A DNA stretch of 64,000 nucleotides from UBA2031 sp037189985 (lineage in GTDB: Bacteria > Pseudomonadota > Gammaproteobacteria > Pseudomonadales > Moraxellaceae). Of the stretch, positions 27,103 to 35,855 are shown one piece after another. A model generated the notes under the pieces. The model was not told where the DNA came from and did no database searches. It worked only from the letters and a program-made list of their open reading frames with translations. Position 1 is the stretch's first letter. Each line of letters starts with the position of its first letter. The DNA is taken from contig JBBCJX010000024.1 in assembly GCA_037189985.1 (NCBI GenBank), positions 1 to 64,000 of the forward strand, written 5' to 3'. A program made the position numbers and the translations under genes.

Positions 27103-27948
27103 TTATTCAGTGACGGCGTTATGACTGCGCCGCGCCCAAGCCTGCAAGCCATTGATGGCCAGCAGCAGAATGAAAGAAAAAACCAGCATGACGCAGGCAA
27201 TTGCCGTCGCACCGGCATAATCGTACTGCTCTAGTTTGGTAAGAATCAGCAGCGGTGTGATCTCCGAAATCATGGGCATGTTGCCAGCAATGAATATAAC
27301 CGATCCGTATTCGCCGACACCCCTTGCAAATGCCAAGGCATAACCGGTAAGAAGCGCAGGAAACAAAGTCGGGAAAATTACCTTGAGGAAAGTTTGGAGG
27401 CGTGTTGCACCCAGACTGGCTGCTGCCTCTTCAATCTCGGCTTCTAAATCTTCCAGGACAGGCTGTATGGTTCTTACGACAAACGGCAAACCAATAAAGG
27501 TAAGCGCAATGACAATGCCAATCGGCGTAAAAGCCACCTTGATACCGATGGCATCGAAGTATTTCCCGAACCACCCATTGGGCGCATAAATTGCAGCTAA
27601 CGCAATCCCGGCCACCGCCGTCGGCAAGGCAAACGGCAAATCCACGAGCGCATCAATAATTCTCTTCCCCGGAAACTGGTATCGCACTAGCACCCAAGCA
27701 GCCAGAAAGCCAAATACAGCATTGATGAAAGCCCCCAGAAGGGCAGCACCAAAACTGAGCTTATAAGAAGCGATCACCCGAGGTGAAAATGCTGCGGCCA
27801 CAAACTGGTCCCAGCTCAATTCAGCAGTCTTGATGAAAAGCCCCAAGAGCGGGATAAGCACCAGCAAGGAAAGATAAAGTACCGCGTAACCGAAAGTCAG
27901 ACCAAAACCCGGAATGACGCTATGACTACGCCAGGAGGATGTTGCCAT
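27103..27948 (-). CDS. cysT: Sulfate ABC transporter permease CysT (set 2)
   Basis: 281-residue inner-membrane permease, the same length as the set 1 copy, with six membrane segments and the EAA loop (EIEEAAASLGATRLQTFLKVIFP). The VIPGFGLTFG start is shared with set 1. A 100-base gap containing a CAGACC / GGTCTG stem (27975-27994) separates it from the regulator gene upstream. Confidence 0.95.
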   Translation of the reverse strand: MATSSWRSHSVIPGFGLTFGYAVLYLSLLVLIPLLGLFIKTAELSWDQFVAAAFSPRVIASYKLSFGAALLGAFINAVFGFLAAWVLVRYQFPGKRIIDALVDLPFALPTAVAGIALAAIYAPNGWFGKYFDAIGIKVAFTPIGIVIALTFIGLPFVVRTIQPVLEDLEAEIEEAAASLGATRLQTFLKVIFPTLFPALLTGYALAFARGVGEYGSVIFIAGNMPMISEITPLLILTKLEQYDYAGATAIACVMLVFSFILLLAINGLQAWARRSHNAVTE

Positions 27949-28048
27949 AAATGAAATAGCCCTTGAATAGCAATCAGACCTGTTTCAAGGTCTGGTTTAA
28001 ATCGGTGGCCAAGTTACGCCGCGACAATGAAGAATCAATCTTTCGTAT

Positions 28049-28762
28049 TCAAGACGCGAACCGGATTCCTTCGACTTTATCTGCACGCTTACGTGGAGTC
28101 TCGCTGGTAAAGCGGTAGCCACTACCTCGAACTGCCTCCACCAGATGACCATATCCGTAGCGGGCAAGCTGGTTCCGCAAACGGTAAACATGCACATCCA
28201 CCGTACGTTCCTCGACAAAACCCTGGTCTGCCCAGACCGTTTCCAGCAATTGTGCCCGCGTATAAACACGCCCGGGATGAGCCATCAGGAAATACAGAAG
28301 ACGAAATGCCAAGGGAGTCAGGTTAAGATGAAGATGGCCGACAAACGCCTGCTGCTGCGAAGGATCAAGCTTCAAGCCTTCACGCTCCAGCGGCAACTGC
28401 TCGGAGGGGCCGGGGCGTAACAATGACCGGAGACGGAGCAACAATTCACGCGGATCAGCCGCTACACGCTGTACCGAAGGCGAAATTATGATGTCGGCGC
28501 TTTCGTCCAGCACAAGAACCGGGAGGCGCCGGGAATCCGGCAAGTGCCGGCGCAAAGGCGACGCCAGAACGGCTGCATGCTGGGTGCTGCCCACGACAAG
28601 CACATCCGGTATCACGGCAGGCTCCTGCTGATGCAGAAGTTGCAGCGCCGTATCACTGTCTGCAGCGGCAATCACGATATGACCACCCTGCTGCTCCAGC
28701 ACATGCGCAACAAAGCGCCGTGCAAGCTCATGCTCATGTACCAGCAGGATAACCGTACTCAT
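28049..28762 (-). CDS. PhoB/OmpR-type winged-helix regulator with a degenerate receiver
   Basis: 237-residue DNA-binding regulator. The C-terminal 100 residues are a clear winged helix (LTPLAFRLLYFLMAHPGRVYTR, RTVDVHVYRLRNQL, VRGSGYRF). The N-terminal 120 residues have the length and strand pattern of a receiver, but the phospho-acceptor position is Gly (DVLVVGS, G58) and the acidic pair is replaced by HE (residues 9-10). It therefore cannot be phosphorylated in the normal way, and no sensor kinase is nearby. It sits inside the sbp-cysTWA unit, which suggests control of sulfur uptake. ATG 28762 is used, with GAGGAG 10 bases before. Confidence 0.85.
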   Translation of the reverse strand: MSTVILLVHEHELARRFVAHVLEQQGGHIVIAAADSDTALQLLHQQEPAVIPDVLVVGSTQHAAVLASPLRRHLPDSRRLPVLVLDESADIIISPSVQRVAADPRELLLRLRSLLRPGPSEQLPLEREGLKLDPSQQQAFVGHLHLNLTPLAFRLLYFLMAHPGRVYTRAQLLETVWADQGFVEERTVDVHVYRLRNQLARYGYGHLVEAVRGSGYRFTSETPRKRADKVEGIRFAS

Positions 28763-28788
28763 GATACTCAAGCTCCTCTTGACCAGCC

Positions 28789-29004
28789 TCAGAGAATGGC
28801 CAACGCCACTTCTGTGGATTTCACCAATGCCACCACCTCCGTCCCGATCGCAAGATTGAGATCCTTCACAGAGCGCGTGGTGATGACAGAAGTCACCACG
28901 CCAAAAGGCGTCTCCACCTCCACCTCGGACACCACAGGACCGGTGATGATTTCTTTCACACGACCGCGGAATTGGTTGCGGACGTTGACTGCTTCAATGC
29001 TCAT
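28789..29004 (-). CDS. Molbindin-like TOBE-domain protein
   Basis: 71-residue single Mop/TOBE domain: NVRNQFRGRVKEI, GPVVSEVEVETPFG, VVTSVITTRSV and VVALVKSTEVAL follow the molybdopterin/oxyanion-binding family from end to end. Such small proteins bind molybdate (and sometimes tungstate or sulfate) as oligomers. ATG 29004 is chosen because GGAG precedes by 6 bases. It lies between sbp and the degenerate regulator; sulfate and molybdate share uptake routes, so a sensing or buffering role is plausible but inferred. Confidence 0.85.
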   Translation of the reverse strand: MSIEAVNVRNQFRGRVKEIITGPVVSEVEVETPFGVVTSVITTRSVKDLNLAIGTEVVALVKSTEVALAIL

Positions 29005-29037
29005 GATGCGCTCCAGATAACGGACATACTCATGACA

Positions 29038-29072
29038 TTTCCCGGCGGCCAACAGGCGCGGCCACCGGGAAA
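29038..29072 (-). other. Hairpin after sbp
   Basis: Two 13-base arms (29038-29050 and 29060-29072) pair except for one internal mismatch. The structure begins 10 bases past the sbp stop and has no U-run. It mirrors the hairpin after cysP and probably stabilises the sbp message relative to the permease genes. Confidence 0.5.
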
Positions 29073-29081
29073 TCTGGCACA

Positions 29082-30095
29082 TTATTTCTTGGTGTAGATC
29101 TGATCGAAGATGCCGCCATCGGAGAAGTGCACCTGCTTCGCCTTGGTCCAGCCACCGAATGCCTTATCGATGGTAAACAGCTCCACATTGACGAACTGGC
29201 TCTTGTACTTGGCCTTGGCCTTCTCACTGGTCGGGCGGTAGAAGTGCTTGCCGGCAATGTCCTGGCCTTCATCAGAGTAGAGGTACTCAAGGTAGGCCTT
29301 GGCCACGGCTTCGGTGCCATGCTTCTTGGCATAAGTATCCACAACCGTCACGGTCGGCTCCGCCAGGATGCTCAGAGAAGGCACCACGATCTGCAGCTTG
29401 TCGGCACCGAACTCTTTCTGTGCCAAAAAGGCTTCGTTTTCCCAGGACAGGAAAACGTCACCCACACCGCGCTGTACGAAGGTAGTCAACGAGCCACGGG
29501 CACCGGAATCCAGCACAGGCACATTCTGGTAAAGCTTGGTTACGAACTCCTGTGCCTTGGCATCACCGCCATACTTGCGCTTGGCAAACTCCCAAGCCGC
29601 CAGATAGTTCCACTGGGCGCCACCGGAGGTCTTGGGATTAGGGGTGATGACCTGCACGCCAGACTTGACGATATCGTCCCAGTCCTTGATGCCCTTGGGG
29701 TTGCCGCCACGCACCAGGAACACGATCGTGCTGGTGTAGGGAGCGGAGTTGAGCTTCAGACGCTTCTGCCAGTCAGCAGGAATCAGCTTGCCGTTGGCAT
29801 GCAGAGCATCCACATCCCCTCCCAAAGCCAGTGTCGCCACATCGGCCTCCAGACCATCGATGATGGCACGTGCCTGCTTGCCGGAGCCGCCGTGAGACTG
29901 CTTGATGACAACGTCATCACCGGTCTTGGCCTTCCAGTACTTGGCAAAAGCCGGATTGAACTCCTGATAGAGTTCACGGGTTGGGTCGTAAGAAACATTC
30001 AGCAGGTTGACTTCCTTGGCACTGACGGCAACCGAGGAAAGTCCCAGAGCAAGCGCCAGAGCACTCAGACCCAGGCGGGAAAACGAAATTTTCAT
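29082..30095 (-). CDS. sbp: Periplasmic sulfate-binding protein
   Basis: 337-residue binding protein with a signal peptide (residues 1-26, SVAVSA-K). It carries the classic Sbp wording: NVSYDPTRELYQEFN, KQSHGGSGKQARAI (sulfate-binding loop), ITPNPKTSGGAQWNYLAAW, LDSGARGS and FGGWTKAKQVHFSDGGIFDQI. It heads the sbp-molbindin-regulator-cysTWA unit and should deliver sulfate to CysTWA. Confidence 0.96.
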   Translation of the reverse strand: MKISFSRLGLSALALALGLSSVAVSAKEVNLLNVSYDPTRELYQEFNPAFAKYWKAKTGDDVVIKQSHGGSGKQARAIIDGLEADVATLALGGDVDALHANGKLIPADWQKRLKLNSAPYTSTIVFLVRGGNPKGIKDWDDIVKSGVQVITPNPKTSGGAQWNYLAAWEFAKRKYGGDAKAQEFVTKLYQNVPVLDSGARGSLTTFVQRGVGDVFLSWENEAFLAQKEFGADKLQIVVPSLSILAEPTVTVVDTYAKKHGTEAVAKAYLEYLYSDEGQDIAGKHFYRPTSEKAKAKYKSQFVNVELFTIDKAFGGWTKAKQVHFSDGGIFDQIYTKK

Positions 30096-30132
30096 GGCAT
30101 ACCCCGAAACGGAAAGTGGTTTACGGGATTGA

Positions 30133-30193
30133 TGCTATTGTGACGTCGAAGAATTTAAAAAGAATAAATACTTATTCATTTATAACCAAATAT
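30133..30193 (-). promoter_or_regulatory. AT-rich control region of sbp
   Basis: Upstream of sbp a very AT-rich block (about 30151-30193) contains ATAAATGAATAAGTATTTATT on the minus strand, with partial dyad symmetry, followed by a candidate TTTAAA-16-TAGCAT promoter. CysB activator sites in relatives are of this AT-rich kind; the assignment is inference. The block overlaps the last bases of the TauE gene. Confidence 0.35.
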
Positions 30194-30947
30194 CGATTAT
30201 CCCATCCACCAGCAGCTTTACCCCCACCACCATGGTCAAGACTTCAAAGGCCCTTTTCACATGGCGGTTACCCTGTAGCAGAGCCCAATGAGCACCAATG
30301 TATCCTCCCAGCAATGACCCAAGCAGCAGGGCGGGCAGCCAGTCCCACCGGACAGGCGCCTGCACAGACAGCATGGCAGCGCCCAGGCCGTTCCAGAACA
30401 GCCCCACCAGGATCAGGGTATGGGAGACCGCCCGCAGGTAGTCCATGCCGAACCAACGCACCAGCCACAGGGTGACAAAAAGGCCGGTGCCAGAGGTGAG
30501 GGAGCCGTTAAGTATGCCGATCAGGAAAATGACGAGGCCGCCAATAGCCATGCCACGGGAGTCCCGATGCATACTCTGGCTTTCCTGACCCAGACTGGGG
30601 CGCCCCCAGGAGTACACCCCCAGACCAAGGGTGAGCAGCCCCAGTGCCAACTGTGCCCAGTGGTCAGGGATGGAAAGGATCAGCTGTGTGCCCAGCAGCA
30701 CCCCAGGCAAGCCACAGCCCAAGATGAACAGCACAAAACAGGCCTCCAGACTCCCTTCCCGCCAATGCCTCAAGGTCGCGCCCACCCCCAAAGCAACGCT
30801 GGCAATCTTGTGGGTTGCCAAAGCGGCGGGGAAAGGCAGGCCCAGCATCAGCAAGGCAGGCAACTGCAGCAGGCCTGCCCCGCCTCCCGCCAGTGCAGAC
30901 AGGGCATTCGCCAGCAAAGCCACCAGAAACAAAACCACGACATCCAT
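30180..30947 (-). CDS. TauE/SafE family permease (probable sulfite/sulfonate exporter)
   Basis: 255-residue inner-membrane protein with about seven to eight hydrophobic segments. The family features are the N-terminal ALAGGGAGLLQLPALL and the matching second-half GSLTSGTGLFVTLWLVRW repeat. Family members export sulfite, sulfoacetate or related anions. ATG 30947 is preferred because upstream residues are charged and not membrane-like. It lies upstream of sbp on the same strand with an 84-base gap, so a sulfur-anion role fits the context. Confidence 0.85.
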   Translation of the reverse strand: MDVVVLFLVALLANALSALAGGGAGLLQLPALLMLGLPFPAALATHKIASVALGVGATLRHWREGSLEACFVLFILGCGLPGVLLGTQLILSIPDHWAQLALGLLTLGLGVYSWGRPSLGQESQSMHRDSRGMAIGGLVIFLIGILNGSLTSGTGLFVTLWLVRWFGMDYLRAVSHTLILVGLFWNGLGAAMLSVQAPVRWDWLPALLLGSLLGGYIGAHWALLQGNRHVKRAFEVLTMVVGVKLLVDGIIDIWL

Positions 30948-31027
30948 CACTGTCCGCCCATTACCCCTGCCCCTAGAATGGCGGGCGATTATTATAGTGA
31001 CCCTTGGCCCGGCCTCAGGAAAAACCC

Positions 31028-31666
31028 ATGCCCCTGCTGAAACCGCTACTTGTGTCTCTGCTGCTATGTGCCGCCACCTTGGCGCAGGCAGCCGCACAGG
31101 ATGCCCGCTGGTATCGCTATTACGATGAAAGGCGCCAGCCCAACGTGACGGACAAGATCACTCCTGAACACGTCATATACGGCTACGATGAACTGAACAC
31201 CAACATGCAGGTAATCCGGCATGTGCCGGCTCAACGCCCACTGACAGCGGAAGAGCTAGCTGCCGCCAAAGCCAGGAAGGAAGCCATTGCGCAACGCAAG
31301 CATGACGACCAGCAACTGCTGCGTCTTTATACCGTGCCTGCCGATGCCGAGCATGCCCGCAATCGTCTGATCGACGCCATCCAGGTTCGCATTGATTTCA
31401 ACAACAGCTCACTTGCCGGACTGCGCCAGCGACGGGCCACGGAAGCACAGAAGGCGGCTGTTTTTGAGCGCACGGGCAAACCCGTTCCCAATGACCTGCG
31501 CGAGAGCATTGCCAGCTATGACCGGCAAATCCAGGCTACACAAGCTGAAATCAATCAACGCAAGGGCGAGCAGGACAAAGTCCGTGAAGACTTCGTTCCT
31601 GTCATTGAGCGCCTGCATGAATTGACAGGCAAGCCCTCCCCGCCCTCAACTCCTGCACAACCATAA
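31028..31666 (+). CDS. Exported DUF4124-like hypothetical protein
   Basis: 212-residue protein with a signal peptide (residues 1-22, LAQAAA). An N-terminal WYRYYDERRQPNVTDKITPEHVIYGYDEL segment resembles the DUF4124 module of cell-envelope proteins. The rest (residues 70-200) is charged and predicted helical or coiled-coil (DRQIQATQAEINQRKGEQDKVRE). A homologous hypothetical protein is common in pseudomonads; the function is unknown. It is monocistronic and ended by a strong terminator. Confidence 0.75.
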   Translation: MPLLKPLLVSLLLCAATLAQAAAQDARWYRYYDERRQPNVTDKITPEHVIYGYDELNTNMQVIRHVPAQRPLTAEELAAAKARKEAIAQRKHDDQQLLRLYTVPADAEHARNRLIDAIQVRIDFNNSSLAGLRQRRATEAQKAAVFERTGKPVPNDLRESIASYDRQIQATQAEINQRKGEQDKVREDFVPVIERLHELTGKPSPPSTPAQP

Positions 31667-31668
31667 TA

Positions 31669-31696
31669 AAAAAACCGGCCTCAAGGCCGGTTTTTT
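31669..31696. terminator. Bidirectional intrinsic terminator
   Basis: A 12-bp stem (AAAAAACCGGCC / GGCCGGTTTTTT) with a TCAA loop lies between the exported protein (+) and slmA (-). Both strands have a U-run after the stem, so it can end both converging transcripts. Confidence 0.92.
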
Positions 31697-31718
31697 ATTC
31701 ACACACTACACACCGCGA

Positions 31719-32324
31719 TCAAACAGAAAGCTGATGAAAAAGCTTCTCTGACAAGAATGCCCACTGCGCTTCCCAAGACTCGGTCGGTTTGCGCCGGAAT
31801 CCGGAACGCACAAACTGGCTGATGTGCCCGTCTACCAGTACCAGCATCAGATTGGCAGCAGCAGAACTTGTCATGGCAGTCCCCAGTGACTGCTTCAACT
31901 CGGCTTCTCTCAGGATTTGCCGGAGTTGGGTTTCGAACCGTTCAAAGAACTGTGCAATCCGTGACTGCAGGCGCTCATGCTCGCCGATCAGTGCATCTCC
32001 ATTGAGAATGCGCGTAATGCCGGGATTGCGCTCGGTGAAAACCAGCAGCAAGGACAATATCTGTTCACAACGGCGGCGCGCATCAGGCTCTTCCTGCAGG
32101 ATCAGGTTCACCCGGGAAAACACCACTTCTTCAATAAACTCTATCAAGCCTTCAAACATGCGGGCCTTGCTGGGAAAGTGGCGATAAAGTGCCGCCTCCG
32201 TCACGCCAACCTCTTTGGCCAGAGCCGCTGTGGTAATGCGGCCGCCAGGCTGGCTCTCCAGCATGGCGGCCAATGCCTGAAGGATATGCTCGCGGCGCGA
32301 CATTTTTTGCTCGGCAATGCTCAT
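31719..32324 (-). CDS. slmA: Nucleoid occlusion factor SlmA
   Basis: 201-residue TetR-fold DNA-binding protein that blocks FtsZ ring formation over the nucleoid. The N-terminal helix-turn-helix (RITTAALAKEVGVTEAALYRHFPSKARMFEGL) and the overall sequence follow SlmA, not a drug-type TetR. It lies 19 bases before argB's end region in the same direction. Confidence 0.93.
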   Translation of the reverse strand: MSIAEQKMSRREHILQALAAMLESQPGGRITTAALAKEVGVTEAALYRHFPSKARMFEGLIEFIEEVVFSRVNLILQEEPDARRRCEQILSLLLVFTERNPGITRILNGDALIGEHERLQSRIAQFFERFETQLRQILREAELKQSLGTAMTSSAAANLMLVLVDGHISQFVRSGFRRKPTESWEAQWAFLSEKLFHQLSV

Positions 32325-32343
32325 GCTTGCCTCCTGAATAACC

Positions 32344-33270
32344 TCAGCTCTCGCGAACCGAAGCTTTGGGTTTCCCTTTCTTGTTGCTGATCAGCGTACC
32401 CATGCCCGCGTCCGTGAATACTTCCAGCAGCGTGGCATGTGGCACGCGACCATCAATGATATGGGCACTGACAACGCCACCTTTGACGGCATCCAGCGCA
32501 CAAGCAATCTTGGGCAGCATGCCGCCGTATATGGTGCCGTCTGCAATCAGTTCATCAACGTCCTGGGTAGAAAGCCCGGTAAGCACCTGCTTTTCCTTGT
32601 TCATCACACCCGGAATATTGGTGAGCAGGATGAGCTTTTCCGCCTTGAGTGCCTCGGCAACCTTCCCCGCCACAAGATCAGCATTGATGTTATAGGACTC
32701 CCCTTCATCACCAACGCCGACTGGCGCAATCACGGGAATGAAATCCGAACCGATCACCATTTCCAGCACGTCCGTCTTGATGCCGGCTACTTCACCCACA
32801 TGACCGATATCGATTTTCTCAGGCTTGCCGTCTTCACCCGTTTTTTCCAGCAGCATCTTCCGGGCACGAATCAGGTTGCCATCCTTGCCCGTCAGGCCGA
32901 CTGCGCGGCCACCGTTCTGATTGACGAGATTGACGATGGACTTGTTGACCAGACCACCCAGCACCATCTCCACCACGTCCATGGTTTCCTCATCTGTCAC
33001 GCGCATGCCGTCCACGAATCTGGACTCCTTGCCCATACGTGTCAGCAAGTCGCCAATCTGGGGGCCACCGCCATGCACCACGATCGGATTGAGGCCGACA
33101 GTTTTCAGCAAAACGATGTCACGGGCAAAGGAGTTCTCCAGCACCGGATCGGTCATGGCATTTCCACCGTACTTCACGACAATGGTCTTGCCGTGAAAAC
33201 GCTGGATGTAGGGAAGAGCCTCAGTCAGGACCTTGGCAATATTCAGGGCAGAATCGTTTGTAAGCGCCAT
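32344..33270 (-). CDS. argB: Acetylglutamate kinase
   Basis: 308-residue kinase phosphorylating N-acetylglutamate in arginine synthesis. The Gly-rich loops KYGGNAMTD and VVHGGGPQIGDLL and the ESYNINADLVAGKVAEAL motif are clear. ATG 33270 fits homologues (MALTN...); a TTG at 33288, directly after the algC stop, is an alternative. The gene follows algC by a few bases, as in pseudomonads. Confidence 0.95.
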   Translation of the reverse strand: MALTNDSALNIAKVLTEALPYIQRFHGKTIVVKYGGNAMTDPVLENSFARDIVLLKTVGLNPIVVHGGGPQIGDLLTRMGKESRFVDGMRVTDEETMDVVEMVLGGLVNKSIVNLVNQNGGRAVGLTGKDGNLIRARKMLLEKTGEDGKPEKIDIGHVGEVAGIKTDVLEMVIGSDFIPVIAPVGVGDEGESYNINADLVAGKVAEALKAEKLILLTNIPGVMNKEKQVLTGLSTQDVDELIADGTIYGGMLPKIACALDAVKGGVVSAHIIDGRVPHATLLEVFTDAGMGTLISNKKGKPKASVRES

Positions 33271-33288
33271 TGCTCCAGCTCGCAGCAA

Positions 33289-35817
33289 TCAGAAAGGGAT
33301 CTTGAGAGCAGGGTCAACGCCTTGCAGCAATGCCCTGAATTTTTCCTGCACAGAAGCCAGAGCCTCGGGGGTTTTCCCCTCGAAGCGCGCCACCAGGCAG
33401 GGAGTGGTGTTGGAAGCACGGATCAACCCCCAGGAATCGGCAAACTCCACTCGCACACCGTCAATGGTGATGACATTGGCATCCGGGAAGTCAGCACTGT
33501 ACTTCAGCGCCTCCATCAATCCGAACTTGCCTTCGTCAGGTACGGGAATATTGATTTCCGGCGTTGAAGGATTCTCCGGGAACTCTTCGAACATGGCATC
33601 GGAGCTACCGTTCTCCAGAGAGAGAATTTCCAGCAGGCGTGCAGCGGAATAAATCGCATCATCAAAGCCGAACCAACGGTCGTTGAAGAAAATATGCCCG
33701 CTCATTTCACCAGCCAGTGCAGCACCTGTTTCCTTGAGCTTGCCTTTGATGAAAGAGTGGCCCGTCTTGCACATGATGGGTCGCCCTCCGAGACTGCTGA
33801 TCAGGGCAGGCAGGTCACGCGTACATTTCACATCAAAGATGATATCCGCCCCAGGATTGGTGGTCAGCACATGCTTGGCATACAGCATCATCAACCGGTC
33901 AGAGAAAATATTCTTGCCCCCCGCCGTGACCACACCGATGCGATCACCGTCACCATCAAAGGCAATACCGATATCTGCATTGTTGGCCGCCACCACGCCC
34001 ATCAGGTCTTCAAGATTCTCGGGCTTGCTGGGGTCAGGATGATGATTGGGGAAATTGCCATCCACCTCGCAGAAGAGAGGAATGACAGCACAACCCATTT
34101 CTTCCAGGGCACGCGGGCCAATGATGCCGGCCGCGCCATTGCCCGCATCCACCACCACGCGAAGCGGCCGGGCCAGGGCAATGTCGGAAGTGAGGCGGTC
34201 AACATAATCCTGTGCCACGTTTTCCTGCCGGAGACCACCCATGCCCTTGGTGAAGTCCGAAGACTCGATACGCTGACGCAGTGCCTGTATTTCATCGCCT
34301 GCCAGCGTATCTCCGGCCAGCATGATCTTGAAACCATTGTAGTCGGGAGGATTATGGCTACCAGTCACCATGACACCACTGCCGGTAGCGATAGTTTTTG
34401 CGGCGAAATACAGCACGGGTGTAGGCACCATGCCGACATCAACTACATCACATCCGCTGTTGCGCAGACCCTCGATCAAGGCTGCGCTCATGTCAGGCCC
34501 TGAAAGGCGTCCGTCACGTCCGACCACAACTGTGCTGTCTCCGCGGGCATAGGCTTCACTGCCAATGGCACGACCCAGAGCTTTGGCGACATCCTTGTTA
34601 AGCCCCTTGCCCACCACTCCTCGTACGTCATAGGCCCGGAATATTTCCGGATCCAGCGCAACCGGAGCAGGCTCCTGCTTTTGTGCCGCCTTTGCCTTGG
34701 GTGCTGGCGCCTCACCCAGCAATCCTGCGTCATCGCCGGAAACACTGATATCGCCAAGATTATCCGACGGTGCCTTCGCAACGGCCCTGCCGGCACGCAG
34801 CTCACTGCCGTACTGATCCAGATGAGCAAGCAGCAAGGAAAAATCCCTGACATGCAACTGCGGCCGCTGGCGGTTGCCATACCGGAAATAGTTTTCACTG
34901 AAGGCATCAACTGCTTCGATATCTTCACGGATGGCGCGTTGCAGTGAGAGAAGTATCCACGCCAGCAAACCGGCAACCGCCAACGCTGCAAAAATACCCA
35001 GTGCCAGAATGATGGTGACTTCTATGCCCGGCTTTCCAAGTTCGGTAGAAGGCAGGAAACGAAGCTCCCATCCCGGATTATTGGTATTACTGCTGAGCGC
35101 TCCCGTTTCCTGGCCTTCTCCCGCAGTCAGGATGACCGCCCGCTCACTACCGATCTTTTGTGCCAACTCCACGCGGCCAGCATCAGGAGCAAAACTTTTC
35201 AGGGAATTTGCAACCGTCTTGAAAGGAAAACTGACCAGGAAAACTCCGGCCGGGGCGCCCGATGCATCCTTGAGAAGGCGGCCATGCGTCACCACCTGTT
35301 CTTTTACATGGCCGCCATCGTAAAAGCTGATTTCCGGGCGAACGACCTGGCCCTGGGAAAGGCGCACAGCCATATCATGTAGCGCAAAGCTCAAACCATC
35401 TACTTCGGGATTCGGGTTCAGCGGCACCACACGCGCAAACAGGGTTCCCGGAAACCGTGCGCCCAGCCCGGTATCCGGCTGGGCTGCTTCCTGCAGGAAA
35501 GGCAAGAGCTCTGCATCGGGAACAGCCTGGGCCACCTCATCATTGCCGCGCCCATAGGCATCCAGCATGGATACATAATGCTGTGTGTACAGCCGAACCA
35601 TGGCATCCCGTTGCACCGTCAGGGCCTTGCTCGCAAAGAAATAGATGCTTCCCTGTACTGCCAGCAGCAATAAGACCGTCAGCACCAGCCCCGGAATCGC
35701 ACGCTGCATGAGCGTCGCTTCATTACGCTTTTTTTCCTTTTTCGGCTTGGTGCCACTTTCTGCAGGTTTACTTTCTTCCGGCAGATCAACCTGCGAATTT
35801 TTCTTTTTCCTGGCCAT
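33289..35817 (-). CDS. algC: Phosphomannomutase/phosphoglucomutase AlgC, membrane-anchored long form
   Basis: 842-residue protein. The C-terminal ~455 residues are a complete alpha-phosphohexomutase: catalytic Ser in TGSHNP (about residue 487), metal loop DGDGDR, sugar loop GEMSGH and phosphate loop RASNTTP. It supplies mannose-1-P and glucose-1-P for LPS and polysaccharides. The N-terminal ~390 residues hold a Lys-rich start, a membrane helix (about 42-63), a periplasmic sensor-like domain and a second helix (about 268-290), joined by an Ala/Pro/Lys linker. A comparable long form occurs in pseudomonads; the role of the extension is unknown. Confidence 0.92.
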   Translation of the reverse strand: MARKKKNSQVDLPEESKPAESGTKPKKEKKRNEATLMQRAIPGLVLTVLLLLAVQGSIYFFASKALTVQRDAMVRLYTQHYVSMLDAYGRGNDEVAQAVPDAELLPFLQEAAQPDTGLGARFPGTLFARVVPLNPNPEVDGLSFALHDMAVRLSQGQVVRPEISFYDGGHVKEQVVTHGRLLKDASGAPAGVFLVSFPFKTVANSLKSFAPDAGRVELAQKIGSERAVILTAGEGQETGALSSNTNNPGWELRFLPSTELGKPGIEVTIILALGIFAALAVAGLLAWILLSLQRAIREDIEAVDAFSENYFRYGNRQRPQLHVRDFSLLLAHLDQYGSELRAGRAVAKAPSDNLGDISVSGDDAGLLGEAPAPKAKAAQKQEPAPVALDPEIFRAYDVRGVVGKGLNKDVAKALGRAIGSEAYARGDSTVVVGRDGRLSGPDMSAALIEGLRNSGCDVVDVGMVPTPVLYFAAKTIATGSGVMVTGSHNPPDYNGFKIMLAGDTLAGDEIQALRQRIESSDFTKGMGGLRQENVAQDYVDRLTSDIALARPLRVVVDAGNGAAGIIGPRALEEMGCAVIPLFCEVDGNFPNHHPDPSKPENLEDLMGVVAANNADIGIAFDGDGDRIGVVTAGGKNIFSDRLMMLYAKHVLTTNPGADIIFDVKCTRDLPALISSLGGRPIMCKTGHSFIKGKLKETGAALAGEMSGHIFFNDRWFGFDDAIYSAARLLEILSLENGSSDAMFEEFPENPSTPEINIPVPDEGKFGLMEALKYSADFPDANVITIDGVRVEFADSWGLIRASNTTPCLVARFEGKTPEALASVQEKFRALLQGVDPALKIPF

Positions 35818-35855
35818 GCTTCCCCCTGATAAGCCTTTCGTGCCGACTTTTAATG

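Noticed and set aside
27975..27994. CAGACC / GGTCTG stem between the degenerate regulator and cysT
   Set aside because: A 6-bp stem with no U-run; too weak to call a terminator inside an operon.
32437..33567. 376-residue plus-strand frame across argB and algC
   Set aside because: It spans two genuine genes in antisense, with no start signal and His/Gln-rich shadow composition.
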